From assembly GCF_025602895.1 (NCBI RefSeq), contig NW_026516216.1:558001-622000 (forward strand): 64,000 nt of DNA, given 5' to 3'. Made by a program: the position numbers and the translations under genes. Of this stretch, positions 33,281 to 44,130 are shown piece after piece (positions within the stretch are counted from its first letter, which is position 1; every line of letters begins with the position of its first letter). Below the pieces are notes generated by a model. The model did not search any database. It worked only from the letters and a program-made list of their open reading frames with translations, and was not told the DNA's origin. The stretch comes from Polychytrium aggregatum (Eukaryota; Chytridiomycota; Chytridiomycetes; Polychytriales).

Positions 33281-33349
33281 CCGCTGTCCACGAAGCCACA
33301 TCCGCTGTCCACGAAGCCACATCCGCTGTCCACGAAGCTACATCCGCTG
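33281..33349. repeat. 21-bp minisatellite x3.3
   Basis: The unit begins CCGCTGTCCACGAAGCCACA and is repeated three times plus a partial copy, about 70 bases after the 28-bp array. Confidence 0.9.
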
Positions 33350-34000
33350 CCTTCCAAGAAATGAGAATCCTGCGTCCGTTTGTCGCATTCGGGTCCCGCG
33401 CGAGCGTCGAGAGCATCCATCTCCCGACAGAACCTCACCTTGCTGCCCGCCTTCCTTCGGGGGCCTCGAGATGGCTCGGCCCGACGACGGAGTCTCAGGG
33501 AAGCCGCATCGTCCAGAAGCCGTTGCGATCTCGCTCGTTCCTCCGCAGGATCTGGTCGTTTCTGGTTCGATAGCCCGCAAACTCTTGCAGGCCGGGTAGT
33601 TGCCAGATGATTCTCAGGAATCCTGTGCACTGCCGTCCGACGAGCACCGCTTGCCGCGCCATCGGTGTCAATGACCCTGTCGTTTCCACCTGTGTCTCTT
33701 GGATTGCATCCTTTTCCGGTTTTGGTATCGAGTTGTCGCCTCGTCGAATGAATACCTCGGCTGCACTGATTTTGTCACTTTCCCAGCGCAGTCTCTCTCC
33801 CTCCCTTCACGACGCTGTTGGTTCAAGCTGGAAGCAGCTCCGTGAGGCGCTGGGCCGAAATATAGCATCTAGCACCATGCGTTTGTTCCGGATGGCCGTC
33901 GGCTGCGTATGGCTGGGCGTATCACGGTCTATATTTGAGGTCAGCAAATTAGATGCTCGGAAAACGGAGGCAGCTCCCGATTGCGCTTCAGGGCTCGGTC

Positions 34001-36635
34001 TCAGTTGGCAAAGCCGGCGTTGAGAGTCAGACGATAGACCTTGTTGTTGGTCTCTTCGACGTACGGGTACTTGAGCTCGCCCAAGAAGGTCTCGAAATCG
34101 GCTTGGCTGTCGGGAGGGACCTGGAGACCGACAACAACCTTGCCGACGTCGCCGCCGTAGTTGCGGTAGTGGAAGAGCGAGACTGAAGCGGGAGAAGCGG
34201 GAGAAGCGGCTGGTGAGACACGGACGCATCGCAACAACGAAGGTGTCGATGGGGGATGTCATGGCCACCGCAATCGCAATCATGATCATCGCAACCACCA
34301 CCACCACCGCCCAAAGCCTCCTCCGTCGAACGCGCGCCCCCGCCCGGCTGCTGTCCCGGTCCCATGCCGCCCACCCTGCCCCCGTGCCCCACCCGTTCCG
34401 CGCGCCCTCCCGTCCACGGCACCAACCCCCGACGCCTCGCCCCGCCCGCCTTGTTGTCCGTCCCGACCGGGTCCTGCCCTGGAATCCTGCGGCACAAGCA
34501 AGCCCGCGCTGTCCATGTACTCACTGTTCCACAGCGGGCACTTGACCGAATTCAAAAAGTGGTTCAGCGCTCCCGGCCGCTCCGGGAACGAAAATCGAAA
34601 GATACGTTCGTGCGGGACCTCCTTCCGGCCACCGACAAGGTAGCGGGCGTGGGCCTTGGCGAGCTCATTGTGGCTTGCATCCATGGCGCGCATCCCAAGG
34701 GCTTGCAGCTCCGCAAAGATCTGCTTGAGCTCGGCGTCGCGGTCGTTGACCACAAAGCTCATGAAGATGTGCGCCTCGTGGGCGTCGCCATACCGATACG
34801 AGAATTCGGTCACACTTCGGGGATGGATGACCGAGTGGAGCGTCAAAAAGCTGGAGATGAGGTGAAATCTTTTTAGTACCAAGGCCAGGAGCAGAGGGCA
34901 TGATGAGGGGGGGGGACGGAGAAGAAAAGGCGTTGGTTGGTCATCCCGTACAGGATCCCTCACCAAGCACCACAGCCGCAGCCGCAGCCGCAATTGCAGC
35001 ATCGACGGCTTACCTTCCAGGCTGTTCGGGGATAACGACGCTGATGAGGGCCTCCTTGTTCTCGCCCAGGTCGGCTCGCTCGGCCACGAATCGTAGCCGG
35101 TCAAAGTTCATGTTGGCGCCGCTGCAAATGGTGATAAAGTTCTTGCCCTCGCAGCCATGTGCCTGGATGTACTTCTTGGCTCCAGCAACGCTGAGGGCTC
35201 CGGCGGGCTCGAGGACACTGCGGGTATCCTCAAAGACGTCCTTGATGGCGGCACAGATTTCGTCGGTGCTGACCAGGATCATCTCGTCCAGCAGCTGCTC
35301 GCAGATTCTGAAGGTCTCCTCTCCAACGAGTCGGACGGCGGCTCCGTCGGCAAACAGGCCAACCTGAGGGAGGGTTACCCGCTTCTTGGCGAGGATCGAG
35401 GTGGTCATGCCAGCGGCGTCCAGTGTCTCCACGCCAATGATTTTGATGCTGGGATTCAGGCGCTTGATGTAGGAGGCCACGCCTGCAGCCAGGCCGCCAC
35501 CGCCAACGCACACAAAGATGGCGTCGATGTTGCCAAAGGATGCCTGACGTAGCAGCTCGACTCCAATGGTGCCTTGTCCGGCAATCACATACGGATCGTC
35601 ATAGGGGGGAATGTTGGTCAGGCCGCGCTCCTGTGAAGAAAGAGAGTGCGGTCAGCGGACAGAGCTGTGGTGCAGTTGACCTGCCACCTACATGCCGTAG
35701 TGCTGCTGCCCAGGGCACTGGAGAAGCATTCGGACTGGACCGGGCAGGTCATTGGTCCGGTGCGTTGGTCCGGTGGGCTCGCACTCGTCCATCAGATCAG
35801 AGCCCCAACCGATGGCACCCGGCCGACCTCGAGCATCATGGCCGCCCCCTTCGGACATGCAACCCTCCCCGGATGGGCGATCGCTTCGAAGAGGTCATCC
35901 CAGAAGGCCCACAGAGGCACTGCAGCGGCCGTTACCTGCTGGAGCCGTGCGGCCTCAGTCTTGGCCTCGTCAAAGTCGTTGCCAAAGAGCACAACCTCGG
36001 CACCCAGACGCTTGACATTTCTCCACTTGATGGGAGGAGTCGCCAGAGGCATGACGATGGTGGCTTTGATGCCCATCTTGGTGGCCGAGAGCGCAACTCC
36101 TGACAGATTCGCCGGCCGAGCAAGAATAGGGGGGGGGTTAGGCCTCCGAGCCTGCCAAACCCAGCCCGCCCACTCCGAGCAGTCGCATACGCAAGCCGCA
36201 TACGCAAACGCCCAGAGGGCCCGCTGGAGCCACAGCCTTACCCTGGGCATGGTTTCCGGCCGAGCAGGCAATGACACCACGCTTCTTCTCCTCCTCGCTG
36301 AGCTGCTGCATCCTGTTGTAGGCGCCTCTCAGCTTGAACGAAAAGACCGGCTGGAGGTCCTCGCGCTTGAGGTAGATGTTGTTTTTGATGCGGAGCGACA
36401 GGTTGTGCGCGGGCTGCAGGGGGGTTTCGCTAGCGACGTCGTAGACACGGGCCGTCAGAATGAGATTGAGGTAGTCCGGGTATCCAGGAGCAGCGTAGAC
36501 GGAGGGAATGTCGGAGCCGTAGGCCGAGTTCTTATAGATATAAGTCTCATCCGTGGGCTCGCTGGGGGAGCCGCAGGCAAGGTTGAGTCGCTTGGTTGGG
36601 CTCGAGGGAGCCGAGGTCGGGGCCGATCGCTTCAT
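34001..36635 (-). CDS. ilv1: Threonine deaminase (threonine ammonia-lyase, biosynthetic)
   Basis: Five exons (36635-36242, 36099-35936, 35630-35014, 34850-34525, 34182-34001) give 560 aa. The catalytic PLP-dependent domain carries [20 protein letters not shown], with the PLP lysine at K101. [13 protein letters not shown] binds substrate, [11 protein letters not shown] is the phosphate-binding loop, and [14 protein letters not shown] closes the domain. Two ACT-like regulatory segments follow: [20 protein letters not shown] to [13 protein letters not shown], then [20 protein letters not shown] to the C-terminus. They correspond to the isoleucine/valine-responsive region of Ilv1. The enzyme converts threonine to 2-oxobutanoate plus ammonia, the first step of isoleucine synthesis, in mitochondria. 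The basic, Ser-rich N-terminus could be a targeting peptide. Every splice join restores an expected family motif. Confidence 0.95.
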
Positions 36636-37025
36636 GGCTGAATCTGGCGGCACGTTCGGTATGAGGGGTGGTGGGAAAGCAGGTTGATGGGAAGAAGGTC
36701 AGGCCGAGGTGCCGGTGCTGGCCGTGGGAGCCGGTCCAGGAGACACGCCCGTTTCCTCCCAGCAACACCGCAGCAGGCAGACCCCGCCTGTCGGGCGCTG
36801 CGCTGCCCCGGTGTCGTGCCGCATCCGCAGCCACTTACTCGTTTCTTCCGGGGAGACGGCAGGGAGACCAATGCTGCTCTGGGGCAAGGAGGGGCACGGC
36901 GATGGTCGGGGCTTGCTTGGAGCTGGTGGATGCGAGCCAGGAGCACAGCAGGGGCGGATTACGCTGTGTGCCAGGCATAAATCCTTTGGCTGTTTGCGAA
37001 AAAATTTTGCGATAAGGCGGTGACA

Positions 37026-37031
37026 CACGTG
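37026..37031. promoter_or_regulatory. CACGTG E-box upstream of ilv1
   Basis: CACACGTGACGCC lies about 390 bases upstream of the ilv1 ATG. CACGTGA is the binding core of Cbf1/USF-type bHLH factors. A near-identical word, CACACGTGACGTC, sits in the promoter at 40289-40301. Function is inferred. Confidence 0.35.
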
Positions 37032-37934
37032 ACGCCGCCTGGTCATCCGGGCTTGCCCGCAGGGACCAATCAGGGCCCGGGGCGGCGGGCGGCAGGGCAT
37101 GGGCCGCCGGCGATGGGCCGCCGCCCGGCCTTGCCTGGTTGGGCTCGCACGCTGCCCATGATGATCTTTGTTTGGGTCGGCGGCCAGCTGCTGCTGGCTG
37201 TGGTGTTCCTGCTGGTGCTCGTGTTCATAGGTGAGCCGCGAGTATCAGACACGATCGGCTGGATGCGGCTGTTGGATGCGGTCGTTGGGTGTGGCTGTTG
37301 AGCAGAGACTGCGCCCGACATGAGTCACAAGATGGTGCGTGGCGTGTTGGGTGCTGGATGCATGATAGGGCATGCAGGATGCGGAATAGGGCATGCAGGA
37401 CGTATGATACAGGGCACAGGGCGGATCTGCAAGTCGGCTCTCTGGCCGTGAGCCGAGCAGCGCTCACGGAAACGCAGCTCATCCGCCTCCATGTCATGTC
37501 GTATCCCCCACCAGTCTGGGCCCTGGCTTGGATCATGATTCTCAAGAGGATTCCGGTTCTCCACGAATTCGTCACCAACCTGGCCTCTTCGTCAGTCGAC
37601 GAGACGCCGAAGCCGCCGGTCTTGCCACGACGGGGAAAGTTCATCATCCGATGAAGCGCACAAGCCAGACGGGCACGCCCGCGATCCGGTCGCGATCCTT
37701 CGCAGCGCAGTGTTGCCGAGAAAATACAGCGCACGCTCCAAACTTCCCGGGCAAATACCACTTGAAAGAGCGGCATATATGCGCGAACAGGACGTGGGAG
37801 TTATGTTTTGTATTTCGCGGCCCAGGTCCTTTGCTGGTCGTCCCTCTCGCTCATCAGCACGTTCGCTCACTGCTCATCGCCCCACGAAGGAGCCTCAGGC
37901 AACGGGGAACAATGATCATGGGAGTGTGGTGCAT

Positions 37935-38051
37935 TCACTCGATGTGGGAGTGCGATGGACGCATTCGACCCTTTGGACAGCTCCATGGTTCCTCGATATC
38001 AAGATGCTCGACCTTCTCGAGTCGCTTGGCTTTCCGGCACTGTGAGCACAC
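37935..38051 (-). pseudogene. CW-zinc-finger-like reading frame, repeat copy 2
   Basis: Read on the minus strand after a CAG, it encodes VCSQCRKAKRLEKVEHLD followed by EEPWSCPKGRMRPSHSHIE and a stop. This is the counterpart of 22722-22907. The sequence that follows this module in the first copy (ATGCATCCAGCCCACGGAGA) lies upstream of it here (38092-38142), so the halves are in swapped order. That suggests a formerly tandem unit. A protein product is doubtful. Confidence 0.35.
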
Positions 38052-38272
38052 CTGGGATGTGTTGAACTCGTTCACCGAGCACACATGGGTGAATTACTCG
38101 AATTACCGAGCAAATCTGAGTCTCCGCGGGCTGGAAGCATATCCCTTCCCTTGCTTCCAGGAGGCATTCCCAAAGGCAGCCACAACGCCAGTCTCCTTGG
38201 ACACGCTGCTTGGCCACGACAGACAATCGGTGTGTGTATTCAGGACAAGAAAACTGAACCCCAGACTCATAA

Positions 38273-38310
38273 CAGGGTGTCCCATTTCGTTTTGGGAAAG
38301 CTGTACCTTT
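38273..38310 (+). repeat. Dispersed repeat core, copy 3 (possible transposon terminus)
   Basis: CAGGGTGTCCCATTTCG followed by TTTTGGGAAAGCTGTA, preceded by TAA, resembles the end of a Tc1/mariner-type inverted repeat next to a TA target. The copy at 22.5 kb is its reverse complement, and weaker copies lie at 29.2 and 47.3 kb. No transposase is visible, so transposon origin is inference. Confidence 0.5.
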
Positions 38311-38484
38311 GCCTGTAGCAGCGTGCAGCATCAATGCAGAAACACCAGACCAAAGGCGGCTGCCAGCATAGATAACCCCAGCCCTGGAGGTCAAGAGTCC
38401 GAGCACAACCCGAGTCCCATGTCGCTTGCGGACGCTGTTGATCTCAACGAGCCCGCTTCTCATCATTTGGTTCAGGGGGCTATG

Positions 38485-39723
38485 TTATAGCATGTCGGTT
38501 GAGAAGCCAGAACAAGAATATGTCAATGCGGGCGGCAGTGCTGGAGTGTGGTCGGTGATCGCTCTAGGCCGCACCGAAGCGGCTACTGCAGCGCTCGCAC
38601 ATTTCGCCGCGACTATACCACGCCCGGATGCACCATACGTACCCGACTCCAGTACAAACTCTCCATCGGCTACCACATCATCCGGGTGGTCTGTTTGTGC
38701 AGCCGCGATTCTGAAGACCATCGATACTCCTCGGGCGATACTAAGGTGGTCGGAAAAGATGTGTGCGAGCTCCGAGCTCAAGCAGTCGTAGATTCCGAGC
38801 CCCTTGACCACGAGTTTGAATGTGTCGGCGTCTGATGGGACGAAGGTTGGCTGTCAGGACGCTTTCGCTCGCCGCGTTCCCACGGTCCCTTCCACGACAG
38901 CGCAGAACGACGCGACTTTGATCATACCTTTGAACCGTTTACGCAGCGACGTCTCGAGCTGCATGCTCTCCGATAGCATGCTTTCAAGAACCTTGACGTT
39001 GCTTTTGACAATGTGGATGCTCGTAATAATGTCGGATCGCCAGACTTTGTAGATCTGCTCGATTGGTGCGTTGACGGCTATCAGCTCGAGCACGCGCGGC
39101 ATCTGGGCTGGCATTGTGAGCCGCTCCCTGCACTTGCTGTCGGCCTTGTAGATCGTGTCGGCGCTGGCCAAAAGATCCAGGTCGGCCTCCAGGTTCACCG
39201 TGCTCCAGTCATGCACGATTCTGTGGTACTGGCCCAACAGATCGTCGATATGAAGCAGAAGCTCACGCGTAAAGCAGTGGCTCGGAGACGGGAGACTTCG
39301 GATGGGCTGCGAAAGCACCTCTTGGCTCAGCGCCGTAATGTTGGTGAACACAGACGCCGGCTGGCCCTGGTATAGCGCGTGGAGAATCCTGAATGCTTTG
39401 ATGAAGTATGTCTCTTGGATTTGCATGTCTGTCTTGTATGCCATAAGGAGGACGTGTGCGGGCACTGCTTCCCGTGGCTTCACAGGGACATACTGCGACA
39501 GGAAGACAGGATGCGACAGAGCCGCCGATCTTCGCTTGCAAGCCATAGGTAGGACCTTGAGCCCCAAGTGCTGCATGAAATAGGATGAGAGTTTGTCGTG
39601 TTTTGTGACCGGCATGGTCAGAGCCCTCCCACCCATTGCTGGGCAGACGAGAAGCAGGACCAGCAACAGCACCGCCGTCATCCTGTGACTCCAAGCATGG
39701 CTGGCGAGCGCGATAGGCCGCAT
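38485..39723 (-). CDS. Orphan predicted secreted or membrane-anchored protein
   Basis: Two exons (39723-38928 and 38831-38485) give 380 aa. I do not recognise a family. After a short polar N-terminus, residues 15-31 (MTAVLLLVLLLVCPAMG) form a strong signal peptide or anchor. The body is predominantly helical in appearance with few cysteines (LSSYFMQHLGLKVLP, ILHALYQGQPASVFTNITAL, VLELIAVNAPIEQIYKVW, MLSESMQLETSLRKRF). The intron is supported because the join gives RKRFKDADTFKLVVKGLGIY in frame with a GTATGA donor and CATCAG acceptor. One N-glycosylation sequon (NIT) is visible. An alternative start is the Met at 39681. It is divergent from the Src1-like gene, sharing a 726-base spacer. Confidence 0.65.
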
Positions 39724-40449
39724 TGTCGAGGCGCGATGTGGGGCAAGATGGAGCGACAAAACCAAGGAGATGCTGCCGTCTCCGAGAGCGCTGCGTGCTG
39801 AGAGCTTCGGTGTGCACACGCAACACAACCCATAGCCGCTTGGACAGGACGCTTGGCACGACAGGACCAGGACCTAACAGAAAGAGCGGGCCTGCGACGC
39901 GGGCTGGGCGGGCGCTGCAAGCCAATGTCTTGCCCGTTGTGTTTGACGCTCTGGATTGGTATGGACCCCTATTGAGGAGCGACGCAGCGCTATCCATCAA
40001 GCAAGGAGCCAAGACCCGGACGACAAGGTGGTGCTTACGGGGTCAGGCAGCCATCAGGAGCCATCGTGAGAACTGGCGGTATTCGTGGAAACCGCTCGTG
40101 CATCGAATGCAATCTTTGGACCGATATTGCAGTGATACCACCCGTCCGTTGGAACAAACCAGTCCATCCTGTTCACCGCATCGTGCCTGTCTGTTGTTCG
40201 ACGGCCTCCTCGTCCCAGCCGGGCCATCGCCGACCCGTTCACATGCAATGCGGGCCGGCTGGGGCCGGCAGCCGCCAAGCACCGCCCGCACACGTGACGT
40301 CCAGGCGGCTGCCGTTTTTGGACAAAATTGATGCACTCTGTTCTGTGGTCTGCCCAGCATCCTCCCATCATCTGCCCAGCCGTCTTGGTCCTGTTCACCA
40401 ACCCCGATCTCTGTCGGCCCAGGCATTCCACGCACATACAAACAGCCTA
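39724..40449. other. Divergent promoter region (orphan secreted protein / Src1-like)
   Basis: This 0.73 kb spacer between two divergent start codons includes a CACGTG/TGACGT composite site. I see no gene. Confidence 0.6.
40291..40300. promoter_or_regulatory. Composite E-box/CRE site CACGTGACGT
   Basis: The word contains an E-box (CACGTG) overlapping a CRE-like TGACGT, about 150 bases upstream of the Src1-like start codon. It could serve either divergent gene. Binding by bHLH or bZIP factors is inferred from motif knowledge only. Confidence 0.4.
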
Positions 40450-43400
40450 ATGGAGTCTAACAGCGACCTGCTCGGAGATGCTCTGCCAGAGTACCTCGCC
40501 GAGAATTTCGATCCCAGCAAGCTTTCTGTGCCGGCGCTCTCATCCCTGCTGTCCCGCGAAGGTGTTGTGCTGCCCCCAACCAAGCAAAAGAAGGACGTCT
40601 ACATCCAGCTCTTCAACAACCAAATCGCAGCCAACCGGAAGCGCCTCATCGACAGCCACAGGAAGAAGTTGGCCATCCAGAAGGACATTCAGAAGCGCAA
40701 GCGTCCGTCGGAAGCCTTTTATACCGTCCCAGCCTCGTCCAGAGATCACATATCGTTTGGCAATGTCCGCGACCAGGACCAACCAGTCGATGATACAGAG
40801 CGGGCCTTGGAGCTTGCGAGTTCCTCCCTCGTTGCCGTTTCAGTCGACTCTCAGGATTCTGGTATGTGCTCAGACCGGTAGCCGTCAGTGCATTGGCGCA
40901 TTCTGGCGGTGTTGGCACATTCTGTCGGCGTTGGTACATTCTGTCGGCACTGGCAATTTGCTCCAAGGGCTGGGCTGATTGCCGCCGCTTTTGGCGATGC
41001 CCATACAGCCACTAACATCACACACAATCCACCCCCCCCATCAACCTGTATAAAACAAGACTTTGATGAATTTGTCGAAGAGTCCGAGGACGACTCCACC
41101 GCGGTCGAGGCTCACTCCGGCCCGCACACACCCAACCACAGAGGCTCTCCCAAGAAGACCAGCGACATTTCATACGATAACCCCTTCCAAACTCCTCCAA
41201 AGGCGACTCCATCGTCGGCGTCTCGGAGAAAGTCCACCGGCGCCATCTCAAACCCTCCGTCCGCCAACCAGTCGGATGTCGACTCAGATGTTGCCATGCT
41301 CAAGACGCCCAAGAAGAAAGTCCGTGCGTCGTATGCCCCTGGAGCGCATCGGCCTGCGTCGACTCGGCCGCTGCAAATTGCCGCAAACCCGTCACCGCAG
41401 CCGTTCAACTTCCGAGCTCACACCCCAAAGGTGACTGTGCCAAGTTTCTCGAACACAGACGAGCCCCCGCCGTTTGACTCGGCCCCCCGCGGATCTGCAA
41501 GTGCCGTGAGCGCTGCACATCCGCACGCCTCCGCTGGCCCACATTCTGCCAGGCCTTCTGCATCGTCTCGTCGAAAGTCTGTCAACGACTTCCGAGCAAA
41601 AGGCTCCTGGACCGAGGATCCTCAGCACTCGGCTTCTCGCCGATCTCTGGACCAGCGCTCGGTTGTGCTGTCGGCATATCACGAGATCGATACCATCGAC
41701 GAAATCGAGTCTCTTGACACTTACGAGGGCCACATCGCTCTCGAGGATGCTGCTGCCTTGGGCGAACCGGACACAGTGGATGATTCGCCGGCGGCGATGG
41801 AGGCGCACGCCCTCCCGGCCACCATCCGTCCAGGGAGAAAAACAATGGATCCCAGTCTACTTGCCGAGCACAGCTCCCAGTCCAGCTCTGTGGCCAGCGT
41901 CAGGCGCAACTCATCCTTTAGCGAGCTGTCCAAGACTCCGAGAAAATCGCTGGGCGTCTACACCCGCTCGACCGACGGAATCGATGGCCCCCTGGTCGCA
42001 GCCAGATCCAACGCCGCTAGCTCCCCTACCGCACCAGGCGAGGCTGTTTCTGGACTCAAGAAACGGGCTCCCGCACCCACGACCCCGCCGGCAGCTAAGC
42101 ACAGTGTGGCCGAGGCCACCACGGACGATGAGCGCCCCAAGCACGCCCACGCCGCTGGCGAGGCTCCCGCGACACCCAAGCCTCCCAAAAAGAAAAAGGC
42201 TGGCAGGCGCAGCTCGGTGCGAAGAAAGGATACCACACTCCCACCCAAAGGATCTGGGCTCTGGATGCTCTGGTTGGCCCTGGCCGTGCTGCTCGGATAC
42301 GGCTATTTCGACTGGCGCAACGGTATCGAAGGCGACATGGGCTACTGCGGCCCCAACAAAGAAGATCAGCGACCCAGCTACAAAGGCTACAATCCATTTG
42401 GATATGCCCTGCCGACCTGCATCCCATGCCCGGAGCGTGGCACCTGCACCGAGAGCAACCTTCTGGCGTGCGAAGGTGACTACTATCTGGCTCCCAACTG
42501 GGTCACTTCTGTTGTCGGCACCCGGGGCTTGATTTACTCGCTCCTGCCTTTCCCCTGGACCGAGCCCACCTGCAAACCCGACCTCAAGAAGATAGCCAAG
42601 GAACAGAAGGAAGTCCAGCAGATCCGTAGCATGACCAACGCTCTGGAGGAGATTGTGCGACGATGGACTGGTCAGTTTGAGTGCAAACGGATCCTGCAGA
42701 TCCGCAGCGCCCTCCACTCGCCCAAGAAACAAGACCCCCATCTCTCGGCTGAAGGCAACATTTGGTCCGAGGATGGTAGACACGTGCTTGGCATGCCGCT
42801 GTCGACCGCCAAGAACAGCCTCAAGGCGCTCATTGGCACTCGCTGGGACGATGTCCGGTTCGAGGAGCAGTGGAAGCTTGTGCTCAAGCGAATCAACACG
42901 ACCGAGTGCCTCTTTGACGCTCCGCCGCGGCCTGAATCAGAGTCGGCTGCGTCGACATCCGTGACTTCAGCCACGCCAGCATCCAGCCCGACCCTCACCG
43001 ACGCCAAGACCAAGCCGGAGGCAGCAGTAATCGATTCGGATCTGTCCTGCATCTATGCCAACCAACAACGCATGCTCCGATCCAGCAAGCCCCCGATCAT
43101 GCCCCTGAGCTGCCGCATCAGTAGAAGTTTGCTGGACTGGATCTCAAAACACTTTCTGGAGCTCTCCGTGGCCGGTTTCACGATCTTTGGCGTTGCCTTC
43201 TATTGGGGCCAAGCGCACTATGCTCGACAAGAGTCCAAGATGATCTCGGAGCTGGTCGACGATGTGCTCGAGGCGCTCCACCAGGAAGGTGACAATCACT
43301 TCCGAGATCCCGTTCGATATCCCATCCCCGGCCTCAGCACCAACCAACTTCGCGACCACTTTCTGCCCGTCCACAAGAAGCTCGGATCGCCGTCTCTCGG

Positions 43401-43677
43401 CCGCAGCGAGAGCGCTGTTTCTGATGGGGAGGGCCTCGAGTCTCCCTCGGCTCTGGCGTCGATGATGAACAAGAAACGGTTCAACTTGGATCCACAGCAG
43501 CGCCAGAAGGTTTGGATCAAGGTTTCTGAGATGGTCCTCCTCAACTCGAATGTGCGCGAGACAAGCATGGACATATGTGGCGAGCAGCACCCGGTCTGGC
43601 AGTGGATCGGCTCACAAGCCCTGGCTCCCAAGAAAGCCATGAGCAGTATCGGCACGGGCGGCCCCTATGAGCTGTAG
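40450..43677 (+). CDS. Man1/Src1/Heh-type inner nuclear membrane protein (HeH and MSC domains)
   Basis: Two exons (40450-40861 and 41060-43677) give 1009 aa. Residues about 10-60 (LPEYLAENFDPSKLSVPALS, then KKDVYIQLFN) form a helix-extension-helix (LEM/SAP-like) DNA-binding fold. A long Ser/Lys-rich nucleoplasmic linker carries basic clusters usable as NLS. The first membrane segment is at about 537-556 (LWMLWLALAVLLGYGYF). The lumenal Man1-Src1 C-terminal domain has conserved cysteines (MGYCGP, LPTCIPCPERGTC, LLACEGDYYL, QFECKRILQ). The second membrane segment is at about 835-858 (LSVAGFTIFGVAFYWG). A short C-terminal nucleoplasmic domain of the MSC type follows. Family members tether telomeres and rDNA to the envelope and recruit Chm7/ESCRT-III for pore quality control. 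The intron acceptor is a weak AAG, but the join DSQDS|DFDEFVEE keeps phase. Confidence 0.9.
40899..40954. repeat. 18-bp degenerate tandem repeat in the Src1-like intron
   Basis: Three units of about 18 bases share CATTCTG.CGG..TTGG and lie in the only intron of the gene. Confidence 0.75.
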
Positions 43678-44130
43678 GGGCTCAACAGATCACTCGCCTG
43701 CCTTTGGCGTTCCAAACCACACAAGGCACCACCGCACGAGAACAGTGGCCCCGATGGCGCCGATGCCACAGCACATGCCTCTGCACCCCTTCATCAACAT
43801 CAAATCCAACCACTCCACTCTTCACTTCATTCTGTACTCCTAACTTTCTTTCATTCGCTCATTGGGCCAGCTTGGCTGCTCCACACAAGGGCCATATCTT
43901 TGCAAAAGCACACTGATGTGGAGTCTACAGCGAGTACCGTTGTTCCCCTGGGCTTGCCGACGAAATAAACATCAAAGACCCGTCTGGATCGGCGATGACG
44001 ATGTGCCGACACTGCTGCACTGGGCGTGGGTGACGTATGTGGGGTGAGAGAGCGTTCAGGGCCGCGAATCGATTCCGGTTACCGCCATCGAGCGGCGAGC
44101 CGACTCGGCAAACACCCTTCACCGTTTGCC
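43678..44130. other. Convergent 3' spacer (Src1-like / Rmt2)
   Basis: These 453 bases lie between the convergent stop codons of the Src1-like gene and rmt2. C/T-rich on the left, with a CATTCTGTACTCC-like stretch; nothing else is recognisable. Confidence 0.6.

Larger units (their letters stand above)
31474..34000. other. Intergenic region between kinase and threonine deaminase
   Basis: This region holds the kinase 5' side and the deaminase 3' side. The kinase frame stays open about 430 bases upstream of its first ATG but contains no other ATG. Longer minus-strand frames at 31918-33107 show no domain, and their hydrophobic end derives from a tandem duplication. Three minisatellites are listed separately. 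I see no supported gene. Confidence 0.55.
36636..38484. other. Intergenic region upstream of ilv1 with dispersed-repeat copy
   Basis: This stretch contains the ilv1 5' region, including a CACGTG box. It also holds a (T/A)GCATG-rich stretch at about 37330-37410 built on GGATGC/GGCATGCAGGA words, and the second copy of the CW-like repeat. I see no intact gene. Confidence 0.55.
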
